Shown here: positions 44,113 through 57,000 of the stretch, in pieces | Layout of the letters: every line of letters starts with the position of its first letter | Numbering within the stretch: position 1 is the first letter of the stretch | Assembly (NCBI GenBank): GCA_023053685.1 | Contig: JALIGW010000001.1 | Coordinates: 49,643,859 to 49,707,858, forward strand | Length of the DNA stretch: 64,000 nucleotides | Direction of reading: 5' to 3' | From: Diadophis punctatus similis | Lineage: Eukaryota > Chordata > Lepidosauria > Squamata > Dipsadidae | The notes under the pieces: model-generated | What the model saw: only the letters and a program-made list of their open reading frames with translations | What the model was told of the DNA's origin: nothing | Database searches by the model: none | Program-made: the position numbers and the translations under genes

Positions 44113-46257
44113 TACTGGATTTGGCATTTCTAGCTATCTATCAAGTCCTTCCCAAGGACCTGGGATAGGCAGATGTTGTTATTATTACTGTATACACAAT
44201 ATGTAAAATCATATCTGGCAGTTCTTTAGCAGGGTTGATGACCTTCATACACATTACATTTTTCACAAGAACCTAGTATGTATTAATGTACCAGCATAGT
44301 AAACACTACATGCGGATCCAAGCACTACGGCTTTTTAAAATTGACAGATAGAAAATCTACTCATTGACAAAATTTCCAAGTCCAAAAGCTGGTGTTTCAA
44401 CATGCCCTGAAGACATGTTTTTTGCCCAAGTCGTTAGTGACGATGACCACCACTACTACCACCAAACACACACATGTTTTAAATTATTAAAGTCCCAGTT
44501 CTTATCCTTTAAAAATAAATATTCCTGAATCTGGTAGCTGCCTTGGTTTTAAGAAAGTCCGAAATAAGGATGGAACATAATTGTATTTGAGTCACATTTC
44601 CATGCAAATCTGCCAAATCTATATTCTCCCCAAACACTGACTTTACTAAAAATATCCTCTGGTATTTACACTTCTCCAAGTTTTTGTGAGGAAGTACTTT
44701 CAGCCACATTGACCTATTAAGAGGACTTGCACAAAATGTAAACTTTAGGAAAAATTTGCATAAAAATATGTAAAAATGCACACAAAACTGATATAGAAAA
44801 ACTGATATAGAAATGAAGAAAAATAAACTAAAATCGAGCATAATAAATTTTGTAATCATAAGATAGGATATATTTTAAAAAACCCAATTTGAACAGTTCA
44901 AGCATTACTTGAGTAGATAATGCTGATGTAAAAAGTTATCTATGGCTGTGAGCCTTCAACCAATAACAAACTTTCTTAACTGCCTTCAAATTACTAAAAT
45001 TTAAATAGTTGTGGATGCTGTTGATGGAATCTCTGAACCACTGGTAATTTTTCGCTTTCATTTCCTCATCTTCCCAAGAACCCTGTAAGATTCCAGGCAT
45101 CTACTCTTCTTAATGCAATAAACTTAATTACTGACATCAGCAGTAACCTCAGTCTACATCCAGGTTCCTCAATGTTTTCCCAATATATATTTCTGTAGAT
45201 TTCCTATATATAAGCTGATTATTTTGGTCCATACTTTTCTACTCTGATTGTATGATTTCCTAACAAGTAACAAGACAATGAAGGGATTCGGTTTTAAATG
45301 AGTCGAAGTTCTGTATGTATTATGCCCTTTGTGATTTTGGCAGTTGTTCTGTGTATTCACCTCAAGCTCTGGACTTTGTGATTGTGACACACCAGTTTGT
45401 ACTTGGATATTGCACAAAATTGGTATCTCTGAGATGACGAGATGGCAATTTTATCTTAAATATTCTATTGCCAAGACTAAATTTCTGACTGTTTCGTTTG
45501 GAAGAAAAAAAAATATCATCAAAGAATTGCATTATTCAGAGCTAGAAATGAGGAGTCAGCAGAAGCCTGAAATCAATTAAAACAAGATATATTTCCAACA
45601 AACCAATGAATTCATATTTTTGTAGCATTAAGCTCAAATGTTATTATACAAATAGATTTCTATTTAGAAAAGTGTTACCCTGAAACAAGAAAGATGATCA
45701 TATAGTCATCCAGGTCTTGCCCAACTGCAGTTCCAAGAAGCTCTAGCAAGCATGGCAATAATAAGTTGAATTCTTTGGGTACTCTGGAAAAAGATTGGAC
45801 AAAGAGTATGAGAGCAGTTATGTATCAAAAAGGAAGATTTTTCAATTGCACATTCCCCATTTTTTCCATGTTGCTGAATTACAAAGGCAAACATGATATC
45901 TTCAAGCAAGCCTCTCCATTCATATTAATTGCTGGACATTAAGGCATTAGATAACCAAGTATCCTTTCTCCTATAAGAATTCCTTGTGCTTTTCCATCAG
46001 TATTTTTTTTAATTTCACATTTTTTCCCTTAAAATGAATAGCTTCACCATTACATGTAATGGAGTATCCATCAAACAAAGTTCCTGAATTGAATGACAAA
46101 GTAAGATTAAATCCGATAATCAAATGAATAATTTCTACTCAATTGAACATTTTGTATATTCTTGGGCATGTGTAGAAATGAGATTTTTCTACATTGATTC
46201 AAAATCTGATTCTGCGTTGCAGCCTTAATTGCTTTTCTCCCTTGTGGCTCCTGTTTG
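44113..46257. other. unique non-coding DNA
   Basis: AT-rich. No gene or element recognised; the 116-codon minus-strand frame at 44509-44859 is phenylalanine-rich translation of AT-rich DNA. Confidence 0.5.
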
Positions 46258-46259
46258 TT

Positions 46260-46830
46260 TCAGAATAACAGAATTGGAAGAGGTCTTCTAGTTCAGCCCT
46301 CTCTGCTCAATCAGGACATACCATTTCAGACAAATGATTGTCCATTCTCTTCTTAAAATCTCCAGTGATTGACCACCCACAACTTCTGAAGGCAAGCTGT
46401 TCCACTGATCAAATGTTCTAATTGTCAGGAAATTTCTCTTTATTTCTAGATTGGTTAATCTCCTTGATTAGTTTCCATCCATTGCTTTTTGTCCTGCTTT
46501 CAGGTACTTTGGAAATAGGTTGGTCACATTTTCTTTGTGACAACCCCTAATATATTGGAACACTGCTGTCATGTCACCCCTCATCCTTCTTTTCATTAAG
46601 ACTAGACATATCCAATTCCAGCAATCATTTTTTTCATATGTTTCAGCCTCCAGCCCCCTAATCATTTTTGTTGCTCTTCTCTGCACTCTTTCTATAGTTT
46701 CAAAATCTTTTTTATATGGTGGTGATTAAAACAGGATGCAATATTCCAAATGTCTTCTTACGAAGGCATTTTAAAGTGGTACTAACACTTCAGGTGAGAT
46801 TGATTCTATCTTACTGTTCATGCGGTCTCT
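46260..46830 (-). mobile_element. CR1 LINE 3' end, antisense
   Basis: Reversed CR1 end: CAGAATAACAGAATTGGAAG, CAAGCTGTTCCACTGATC, TAGTTTCCATCCATTGC, CTGTCATGTCACCCCTCATC, GTTGCTCTTCTCTGCACTC. Several frameshifts; an older copy than those at 26360 and 30080. Confidence 0.9.
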
Positions 46831-49600
46831 CTTAAGTCAGTTTCTGAAATTGCAGCCCATGTTGTAGCAGGTTGGTAGGGAGGCTTGGCTGGAGGTCAGC
46901 CTGAACTATGGCCACTGCAAGAACTAGTTGGCTGTTCCTCTACTTTTTCTCCTTCCCATCATGGAAAGAAGGCAAGTCTTCTTGGGTGGCTGCTGTGAGG
47001 ACTGGTCTACCAGTACTTGTTGTTTTCCTTTAAGGAGTGTTCTCATCTCCAGGTCTGGATGCTTTTACTTAATTTTCCTTAATGTTCACACAGTGGAGGC
47101 CTTCATTCTTCTCCTCCTGCTTTATCTCCTTTGACACTAACACAGACTTTCCTTTTTCTCCTTCTTGTGGTGCTGTTGTTCTGTTGCTGCAAATATCAAA
47201 GCAATAGGAAACAGGAACTTTGGAGGAATGTAGGATCAACTCTGTAACAAGGAATAACTGTTAGTTCAGCTTCATGGGAAAAACAACAATACTCTTGCAC
47301 TGCAATCTAAAAATGTGAAACAAAAGAAGAAAAGGAATCTTTGCAATTTTATGGGCAGGAGGAGAAAGGTAGCTTGCTTACTGATGGAAAGAGTGATCAC
47401 TGAAAGATATCAGGGTTGCATTTGGAGCATGGGCTTTTAGTGTTGAGGACAGTATGTTGGCTTACTGGGCCATCATTGAATCAAGTGCAATTTGGAGTTG
47501 GCTCAGAATGCCATGAACTGGTAGAGGCCATCCCATCTGAAGAGCTTAAGACAGCTTAAGTCAGAAAGCAGCAGTTTTGAATCAAAGTTGGAAAAGATCA
47601 GTGGAAGGTGTATTTCCAATGGCTTGGGAGTGAGAAGAAGACAACACTATTCCTGTACTCAGGATATGGTAAGTGGCCCATAGTGACAATGGGCCAAGCA
47701 GAAATAGCAAATCTGCCCTTAATCAAATTGACCCAATTCACTGATTAAATTTAGTTGCCCAAATTGAAAATGATTGATTTTCTGAAGCTATTTAAATTGT
47801 CAAATCATGTAGGGCTGACTTTCTGCATTGTTTGTGATTCCAATCAAAGAACTGCTGATTTGTACACTGTATCCATGTGTGAATTGCTGTTTTTGTTTAC
47901 TTGGAGTCAGTGTACACATTCAGTTACTAGGGCATGATAAATGCTTCTGTCACATTAACCTATTTTTTTCTGTAAACCCATTATAGATTCCGCTATCCCG
48001 CAATTGCACTAAGATATGATAGGATTCTTGTGAAAATAACTTCATGCAAATACTCAGCCATTAAATCGCAGCAATACATCATGTGTATAATTGTAAATGT
48101 TCATATCTCAAACTGGGCCCTTGGTACTAAATGCATGATAATGAACTCAGGTTCAGACTATAATGTAATGAATACGCTTGGGACCAAACTTTCATTCATT
48201 GCCATGTTTGCCTTGGGCTACATTACCATGGAGCATCCTGTTTGTTACCAAGCATTAATTAATGTGTGATGTAAAATTGAGGATTTAAAAGAAATGTCCA
48301 TAGAGAACCTCAATATATTGTCTACTGATGATCTGTGGCTTACTGAGGCTTTGTGAGTGAGTCACAAGGATGTTAAAGGCTGGATTTGGGGCAGATGAAA
48401 TCAGATTCAAGTATAACAAACATCCTGAAGCATACGGCAAATTATCTAGATCATGAAAGGTACTGGCAGATGGATCTCTCTAATCTCTCTTTCTCTCTGT
48501 ATCTTTCTCTCTCTCTCACAGAGTCTATGCATTTTTGCTTTGATCCCTTCTTTTCATTGAAAAGTTTGGAGGTACTGTATCACCAAGGAATAAAACAGAT
48601 GGAAGAAAGATGATACTTTTGTGTCATAGACAGACATATTGCCCATGTAACCAGGGCAAAAAAGAGTCTGGAAATCTTGCTGTAGCTGATGAGTTGAGTT
48701 TCATTTCTCAGAAGGAGGTCAATCAAGGATCTAGTTAGGATCCAGCTGCTTTGAGGCAAGCTTGCCAGCAGGAGGCTAACTCAGGCCAGATTTAACTTCT
48801 TTGAAGCTGGCTAGAGAAAAAAGATAAAAGATGGCATAATCAGGCAAAGAAGCTGTAGTACTTGTTCTAAGTCTAAGAGATGGGTCTTCTCATTATACCT
48901 TCTTGTTTTCAAAGTGATGCATAAGAGTATTCAGGTAATATTTCCATGAATACTTGTTGTAGGGAAGAGGGAAGATATGGAGTACAAATGAAGGGACTCT
49001 TCAGCCTATTAAACAAAATAACTATTGAGCTCACAGACCACAGCTCTGCATTTCTAGCATGCAGATATTTTATATTTTATTTGTTATGTGCTGCAAGAAA
49101 AGAGAAGGAATTAATAAACATCCCAAGATCTTGCAATTTATGGACATTTACAGGAGGGCAAGATGGGCCCAGGATAACATGTGCATCTTGATGTAACTTA
49201 CATACTTGAACTGGATGCCATGATGCAAAGACCAATATATAATTGCATTACTTGCAATGACATTATGATGCACTTGCTATCATTTTGATATCATTGTTAT
49301 GGATGCCCATGCCTGCAAGCAAACCTTATTTTACATTTCTATCACTATCCAAGGGTTCCAAAGTAGCTCCATGTTTGGTTTCAGCCCTGGGCTAGCCAAT
49401 TCAGCTGGAGAAGAAGAACTTGAAGTTTGCTGAGCCTCTGCAGCATGGTAGTTAAAAGTGTTGGGTTCAGACTGAGGTAATTCAGCCATGGAAACACATT
49501 GGGATATGTGAACTAATCCTTCTCAGAACACTTTCCCTCACAGGATAGTTTATGAATAAAATGAAGAAACACTCCCATGTAACCCACCTTCAGATCTAAA
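46831..49600. other. unique non-coding DNA, part strongly CNE-like
   Basis: No gene recognised. 47690-48275 is repeat-free and full of AT-rich factor-type words (CATGCAAATACTCAG, GCATTAATTAATG, GATTGATTTTC), the best conserved-element candidate in the window. A CT-repeat lies near 48476-48520. Confidence 0.5.
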
Positions 49601-49601
49601 A

Positions 49602-49790
49602 TAAAAGCAATAGCACTTAGACTTATATACCTCTTCATAGTGCTTTACAGCCCTCTCTAAGTGGTTTACAGAGTCAGCATATCGCCCCCAACAATCCGGG
49701 TCCTCATTTTACCAACCTCAGAAGGATGGAAGGCTGAGTCAACCTTGAGTCAGTGAGGATCGAACTCCTGGCAATGAGCTGAATTAGCTG
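49602..49790 (-). mobile_element. tRNA-derived SINE, reversed
   Basis: AAGCAATAGCACTTAGACTT, AGTGGTTTACAGAGTCAGC, CCCAACAATCCGGGTCCTC, GGATGGAAGGCTGAGTCAAC, and the head GGATCGAACTCCTGGC (B box reversed). A near-complete copy, with a degraded A-box end. Confidence 0.9.
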
Positions 49791-50268
49791 CAACACTGCT
49801 TTCTCATCATGGCTCCTAAGGGGGATTATACTGTATCTAACAATAATTGCAAACAAGGTAACCAATTCAAATTTTGACATCATTCATGAAGGCTAGACAT
49901 CTTCTTAAACGCATATGCTTCAGATTCCACAATAAATGCTTGGCCAAGTGGATTGCTGCTTCATTACCATTCTGGACTCTGAAGAAGGAAAACCTAGGAG
50001 AATTTTTCCTAGGACTTCAAGTACTCTAGTAAATATGTATCCAAGGTTTTGTTTAGTTCTCAAAACAAACTCTATTTTTGTTTCTAAGAGTGCAACTTTT
50101 AATGGACATATAAGTGTCACCCTTTACAGGAAGGCTACTGACAGTGGCATGCTTCTAGCTGCAACTTTGCACACACTACAAAAGGCATTAACAATATGCC
50201 ACTTGTGGCAAAGGGCATGTTCATCTAACAGACTGACATAGGGCTTCCTTGAATTCCATGATCATACA
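49791..50268. other. unique non-coding DNA
   Basis: Nothing recognised. Confidence 0.5.
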
Positions 50269-50271
50269 GAA

Positions 50272-51178
50272 AAACAGAATAACAGAGTTGAAAGGGAGCT
50301 TGGAAATTTTCTAGTCCAACCCCCTGCTCAAGCAGGAAACTTTATACCATTTCAGACAAATGGTTATCTAATCTCTCCTTAAAAATCTCCAGTATTGGAG
50401 CACACACAACTTCTGGAAGCAACTTGTTTCATTAATTAACTGTTCTGTCAGGAAATTTCTCCTTAGTTTTAGGTTGATTCTCTCCTTAATTAGTTTCCAT
50501 CCATTGCTTCTTGTCCTGCCTTCTGGTGCTTTGGAGAATAGATTGAACCCCTCTTCTTTGTGGCAGTCCCTCAAATATTGGAACACTGCTATCATGTCAC
50601 CTCAGTTCTTCTTTTCATTAAATTAGACCTACCCAATTTCTGAAACCGTTCTTCATATGTTTTTCCCTTCAGTCCCTTAATCATCTTTGTTGCTTTTCTC
50701 TGCACTCTGTCTCAACATCTTTTTTATATTATGGCGAGCAAAGCTAGATACAATATTCCAAATGTGATCTTATCAAGGCTTTATAAAGTGGTATTACACT
50801 TCATGTGATCTTGATTCTATCCCATTGCCTTTTTTTTTTGGCAGCTTCAGCACACTGCTGACTCATATTTCAGTGATTGTCTACTAGGATTCCAAGATCT
50901 TTCTTGCAGTTACTACTATTGAGTCAGGTACCATCCATTCTATATCTGTGTATTTGGTTTTTCTTGCCTAAATGTAGAACCTTACTTTTCTCACAATTGA
51001 ATTTCATTTTGTTAGATAGGGCCCAGTATTCAAGTCTGTCAAGATCGTTCTGTATCTTAAGCCTATCTTCTGGAGTGTTGGCTAATCCTGCCAGCTTGGT
51101 ATCATTTGCAGATTTGATAAGTTCCCCTTCTATCCCCTTGTCTAAATTATTGGTGAAGATATTGACGAGTACTGGGCC
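50272..51178 (-). mobile_element. CR1 LINE 3' half, antisense
   Basis: Reversed CR1 from its 3' end (GAATAACAGAGTTGAAAGGG, CCAACCCCCTGCTCAAGCAG) through ORF2 to the RT palm. On the minus strand the frame 50924-51178 reads GPVLVNIFTNNLDKGIEGELIKSANDTKLAG, then the CR1 motif D/E region. The catalytic FADD box is changed to SAND, losing the first catalytic Asp of the motif. Confidence 0.9.
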
Positions 51179-51179
51179 T

Positions 51180-51243
51180 AATGCAAAACGTGCACTTCCG
51201 TCGCGATGCAAACCGGTGGGGAAGGTAAGTAGAACCCAACCCT
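51180..51243 (+). mobile_element. fragment of a GAACCGG-family MITE
   Basis: GGTAAGTAGAACCCAACCCTG is the right end of the family, preceded by AAACCGGTGGGG and TCGCGATG. Only about 64 bp. It sits between two CR1 ORF2 blocks that are not adjacent in the intact LINE. Confidence 0.7.
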
Positions 51244-51249
51244 GCTTCA

Positions 51250-51680
51250 GAACCTTGGAGTGTAATCCAACTGGTCCTAGTGATTTGAACTTCTAGGGTG
51301 GATAGGTTTTCTCTTACCATTTTCTTGCTTATTTTGACTTGCATTCCTAATTTTACAATATTTTTGCATAGGTGGGACTGCTTTTTCCTTTTGTGTAAAG
51401 ACAGGTGCAAAAAATGAGTTCAGTTCTGCTTTCTCCTTGCTGCCCATCACCTTCTTGCCATTTTCTCTCATTAATGGACCCATAGTTTCCTTGACTTTTT
51501 TCTTATTTTTTACATGTTGAAATACACTTTTTTTGTTGCTATTTTTGACTTTCGTTGCAAGCCTTCGTTCATTTTGAGCCTTGGTTTTCTTGTCTTCATC
51601 TTTGCAGGTTTGGGCTATTTGCTGATATTTTGCCTTAGTTATCTGCCCCTCTTTTCACTTTTTATACTTTGTCCTTTTTA
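51250..51680 (-). pseudogene. CR1 ORF2, region before RT, antisense
   Basis: Minus strand reads GPLMRENGKKVMGSKEKAELNSFFAPVFTQ, the CR1 linker that precedes RT, with upstream AQNERRLATKVKNSNKKS-type text. It aligns with the LTR-element insert at 11960-12700. The ~200 residues normally lying between this block and the 50924-51178 block are missing. Confidence 0.85.
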
Positions 51681-53215
51681 ATTGTTCAGTTACCAAACGT
51701 AATATCTGAAACATCTTTGCAGAAACACACACCTACTCATTGCATCCTCTCTGAACATCATACTGGCAGTGCATTTTAACCAGCACTCTGAAAAAAAGTG
51801 CATGAAACCCATCTGAAAGAAATGGCAGAGTGGATCACAGCCTTGAAAAAGAAATTGGTCATCATAATTTTTTATGCAGTTTGACAGACACATTATATCA
51901 GCTTTGGTTCAATTGATTCTGTTTCCTATGGATTTTTTCCTCCTCCAGCTGCCTTATTAATTGCTGCAACTCAACTGACAAAATCAATGGCTCAGAGGCC
52001 GGGCTATTCACTTCACAGCATTACCATCTCTACCCTTCTTTATTGTGTTCCTTTTGGTGGCATTAACAAAAATAATTGACAAGTTAATCAACACACTAAT
52101 AGATATGAACTTTAAAACACCCAAGCAGCTCTTCTATGTGCCAAGGGCACATTTTAATACCTCCTTTACTTACAATGGTTTAAAGTAATCTCTGGCCATG
52201 TTATGATTGTTCTGTCTCTTAATGTCCATTCAAGTCAATGGAAAAGCTCTTATTGATGTCATGGGTGTTGCATCTGTCTTTTGTTAGATGAAGCCTCAGC
52301 TGTTGAATCAAACATAATGATGCATTTTTGCATATCAGACATCATTAATCCTTTAACTAGGTAAGGCTTTCAGACCTCTAAAATGCCACAGTTCACTCGG
52401 ATACCTCCTACATTAGATCTACTTCATTTTGTGACACTACAAATATTTCAGGAGCAGCATCTCAAAAATTTCACCAATTCCCTTATTCCACCCCATGGTC
52501 AGACCTGATTAGCTGACAATTACAAGACCATCAATAGATGTAAAAATATCAGGGAACTTTCTCTGCAAAACAAGGTATGGAGGTGACAAACAGGCACAAT
52601 GCTTTAGAGAATTCCTAGTTCCTTTTGCTTGACTGATGTATAGCAAATGTCAGGAACCTTCTACTCCCAAACAAAGCCCTGCCTAGATTCCTTTCACTAG
52701 AGTAGAAATGAATCACAGCAAATGATTATGATTGCCCTCTTGGAATCAAAGTGCTTGATGTACCTCCTAGGATGTTGGCTTCATTCAAAATAAAGTTCCA
52801 AATTAAAAAAAAGGAAAAGAAAGGAAAAGGAAATCCTTTATGGACAGTCCTTTTGACATATAAGAGATTAGCTTAGCCATAACAATACTCTTGTTGGATC
52901 AGATCCAAGGCTCATGCAGTCTAGCATGTTGTCCTTGAACAGTTACTATTCAGGTGCTAAGGGAAGCTTACTAGCAAATCAGAGAAGCTGACCCTGGGTT
53001 TGTATCAGAACATAACTCTCATTTGCACACCGCCCTTGAATGTGGAGAAAGGGTCATGAGAAGGTCCATACTGGAGTAGACCACAGGCCTATGTAAGCAA
53101 AAGAGGCCAAGTCGAGGTACATGTAAAGATGTCCACGTACAAGACTCAGAGGCAAAACTGTAATTCAGAAATCTATTTCCTTCTGTTATGGACATTTAAG
53201 ATACAGTCATCCTGA
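51681..53215. other. unique DNA with a possible conserved element and an old repeat
   Basis: 51990-52340 is repeat-free with homeobox/POU-like words (AAATAATTGACAAGTTAATC, TGATGCATTTTTGCATATC). About 52855-52990 (TTGTTGGATCAGATCCAAGG, AGTCTAGCATGTTGTCC) resembles an old CR1-type amniote repeat in sense. No gene. Confidence 0.45.
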
Positions 53216-53218
53216 CTG

Positions 53219-53535
53219 TAGGGGTGAAATTCAGCAGGTTCTGACAGGTTCTGGAGAACTGGTAGCAGAAATTTTGAGTAGTTCGGAGAACCGGTAGCGG
53301 AAAATTTGAGTAGTTCGGAGAACCAGCAAATACCACCTCTGGCTGGCCCCAGAGTGGGGTGGGAATGGAGATTTTGCAATATCCTTCCCCCAGGAGTGGG
53401 GAGGGAATGGGGATTTTGCAGTATCCTTCCCCTGGAGTGGGGTGAGAATGGAGATTTTGCAGTATCCTTTCCCTGCCACGCCCACCAAGCCACGCCCACA
53501 GAACCGGTAGGGAAAAATTTTGAATTTCACCCCTG
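53219..53535. mobile_element. hAT-like MITE, GAACCGG-related, GTGAAATTCA subfamily
   Basis: Ends TAGGGGTGAAATTCAGC and TTGAATTTCACCCCTG are inverted repeats. Inside are GGAGAACCGGTAGCGG and, at 53352-53476, a three-unit 41-42 bp repeat (GAGTGGGG, GAATGG, GATTTTGCA, TATCC). The right part CACGCCCACCAAGCCACG matches the 24309 element, so the two share a subfamily. No clear 8-bp duplication. Confidence 0.82.
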
Positions 53536-53544
53536 AGATTCCTG

Positions 53545-54010
53545 ACTAATATTCATTGCCAACCTTATCTTTCACAGACTTGTCTAATTCAGCCTCTTTT
53601 TAAAGTTCTCTGAAGTGTGGCCTTCACTACATTTTATGAAAGTGAATTCTACAAGTTAATTATTATACTCTGCATGAAGAAGCATTTCTGAAAAAGAAAG
53701 GGGACTGCAGCTTGATGTGTTTTGCACATAAAGGATTCCAAGATTTAGTTCAAAGATTCAATCTCTGGTATCTCCAAGAAAGACTGATAATTTGTCCTTG
53801 AAATTCCGAAAAGCTTTGCCATTCTCTGTGGACAATACTGCACTAGAGAGACCATTGATTTGACTACTATAAGAAACCTTCTGTGTTTCTGTTGTTCTGT
53901 CCTGAATCTCTCAACATTCAGCTTTATTGGATGACCCTAGGTTTTAAAATTACGAGGGTAAAGCTGTTTCTTTGCATTATTTGATGCTTTTTTACCTTTA
54001 TTTTCCATAG
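53545..54010 (-). mobile_element. old CR1-type LINE fragment, antisense
   Basis: Plus strand shows CTTTTTAAAGTTCTCTG, TGTGGCCTTCACTAC, GAATTCTACAAGTTAATTAT, CTGCATGAAGAAGCATTTC and CAACATTCAGCTTTATTGGATG, which is the reversed end of ORF2 of an old amniote CR1 lineage. Strongly decayed. Confidence 0.7.
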
Positions 54011-57000
54011 ATCTGTCAGTCAGTGTCAAAATGAATGCATGAATCAAAACTCATATTCTGATACAATTATATAAACTTGCGGGAGAGGGGGGATTCAGGA
54101 GAGAGAGACCCCAAAGGTGAAATTGTGTCAAATACAAGTTTAACTTCCTTTTAAATTGAGATGTCTGTCTAATCTTCCTACTTTCAGGTGAATGAATATA
54201 GGCACCACTGAAGCTTATCGGAGCCTGATGTTAAAGAAACACATTTCAATGGACATATTTGCACCTGTCAGGATTTACTTAGAGTTTGTTCTCTATATTA
54301 ATGTGACTGACACTGAATCTTTCAAATAAATGCTAATTTGATTTCATCAGACTTTTTGCCAATTTTTAAAAATAGGAATTCTGTCTTTAAACCTAAATAT
54401 ATATGGATCTGATATGAAAAATTAATTTTACAAATGACCATCCTTTATAATGCATGAAGGATGAGTATTTAAGAAAGCTATTACTGGATTAGACCATCTT
54501 GTCCAATTTGTAGTTCCAAGTTAACAACAATGCTCAACTAGAGTCTTCTGGAAATGATCTGTAAATATGAATTCCTCCCTCCCTCCCTCCCTCCCTCCCT
54601 CCCTCCCTCCAGAATCCTCTAAATTTGATCTTCATCAATATGTACGTGTGCTTTTTATCTTGCATCTGGGCATAGGTAATTCATTCTCTAAACTGGTTTG
54701 CATGGCATGGTTAATTGCAGCATGAATGACAACTCGTGGACTTGTACATTGTTTCTGATCCTGATTGGACTCCCACAACTTTTAAAATGCCAATTTGAGG
54801 GAGGGAGGGAGGGAGGAAGCATACTGTCTGATAAAAGAGGTGACCAGCAAATATTGGCTAAATCCCTGTTAGCCAAGTTAGGGAGTTTGTGATTCAGTGC
54901 CCTATAGAAACTTTACCATAATCTTAGAAACTTGCATGAACAAGGTCATCACATTAGGTCATTATGATTTACACATCTCAGCTTTTTATATGAACCTATT
55001 AACTTGGGTTTAGAAATGTATGGATCTAGAGAGATAAAGAATAGACAGAATTTTGAAGGTCTTTTCCTCCCCCCCCTCATGACATTAATTTATGGCTCTT
55101 CCATGCAGACAAGGAATAAGTCTGTTCCAAGATCTACAATCAGGCAGAAACAGAAAGGCACATGTGCCATGCAGGAGACAGGTTCCATTTTCACATGTCT
55201 ATAAATGGTTTTGTCCCCCAGATATTACTATAAATGTCCGAAGACATAGAGAATAGAATTGTTGCATGCAGAATGCAACTACTGATTTCCCTTCCACACA
55301 CAATCAGAAAATAAGTGAACAGTGCTTCTACGTTTGCCAGTGCACCTGGCCACAAATCTCCCTAGTATACTCAGTTGTCCCGTCTTTTCCTGCTCGGCAG
55401 TTAATGTTAGGTGCCAGCTAAGTTTGACTTTCTTTCCTGAGCCTCTCATGGTTTCAGCTCTTGAGCAGTCCAACTCTGTTCAAAGACTTCTCAACCTTGA
55501 CATTCTGTTTTCCTTTCGTAAATCCTTCCCTCCTGTAGAACACGGCTTAACTCCCCCTTACCCCCCAGCATGCTCCCACATTGGGCACAATTATCAGAAT
55601 AATAATTAACAGGCTCTCATTAATTTGGGATCAAAGACTAGCCCCTAATGAAGCTGAGTGCAGCCAACGAGATCCCTTAAAGGGAGGTATATGCTTTCCT
55701 TACACCTGGTGGCACATCGGCTAATGCAACTGTGAGGCGTCGAACTGGCCATAAAGGTCTGGATAACATTGAGTCAAGGACAGTTAATGGATGCCGGAGC
55801 ACAAACAAGAGTGCTCCAAGCATGTCAGTCAAGACTAACCTGAGGCAAAAACATCAAAATGCAGGTTGGAGTTTTGACATTCCTGCAGGCTCTGTGTGCC
55901 TCGCCAGTGAATTTTTAAAGTCAATAGATCCCCCTTCTGCTTGTGAACATTTTCTATCTGATGAGTAGCGGTAAAAATGTGGACCTGATTGAACTGTGTC
56001 TATAGTATTACTTAAAAGATGGCTTTGAATGTGTGGGCACATGTGCTTCTCCCTTCTCCTCCCCCTCTTTCCAAAGGCCTTTGATAACAATAAAGAGAGT
56101 TTACACAGATTATCACAGGCTGTGTCTTTAGACTTCAAGGTTATGTGATTAGGAAATTAGAAAAGAGATGAGATTAGAAAAAACAGAGAACATGATTTGA
56201 AATTTATTTTTATTCTTCCTCTCTTCTCTTCCTGCCCACCCCCACCCCCAAAGAAAAGCTTTTTACAAATTATCTGTGTACCGAATTTACACAGGATCTG
56301 ATAGATAAATCTTCTAATATTTGAAAATGGATAAATGTGGTAATGTAAATAGGAGAGGAACCAGCTTTAGAGCTCAAGGTTGGCAAAAGTTCAAGAAACA
56401 TATTAAGTATTCTAATTCGCTTAAAGCTTACTTATAAAAACACACATACAGTGATCTAATAAAATGTAATGATTCATACACAGAACAGTAATGAACAATA
56501 ATAATTGCTCTAGACTAACACAACCCAGGCTATTATATAGTAACCCATTTTACTTCCATTTTTCAGATTAAATTATTGCCTCTTTCTCATTCTTGGCCCA
56601 GCAGTTGGTAGTCTTTAGAGCAACATGTACATTATACAACAGTAAAATAATATAAGCAGCAGCACCATGGAATCAATCGTTCTTAAGAGCCCTTTGATAA
56701 ATCTGGATAAGGTACTGAAGCTATTTGGAACATAAATAATTTTACTCAAGGTGTGTGTATATTTGTCTAGTACCTGCTTATAACTGTCATGAACATGAAG
56801 TTGGTCGGCTCCTTCAATCCCCATTCAAAAATATGAAAACTAATGAAGTATATGTGATTCAGAAATGGGGTCAAAGGGGAATTTAATGAATGGAAAGATC
56901 CACCTCCTTTCACTCCTATTATGAACTGTACTCTTTAGGCCCAGTTTATAATGAGCTCACTTCTTCCTTTTCCAAGAAATTTATCTTTGGGTAACAGAAG

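Noticed and set aside
50877..51296. 139-codon plus-strand frame
   Set aside because: Antisense of CR1 ORF2; the minus strand gives the recognisable RT text.
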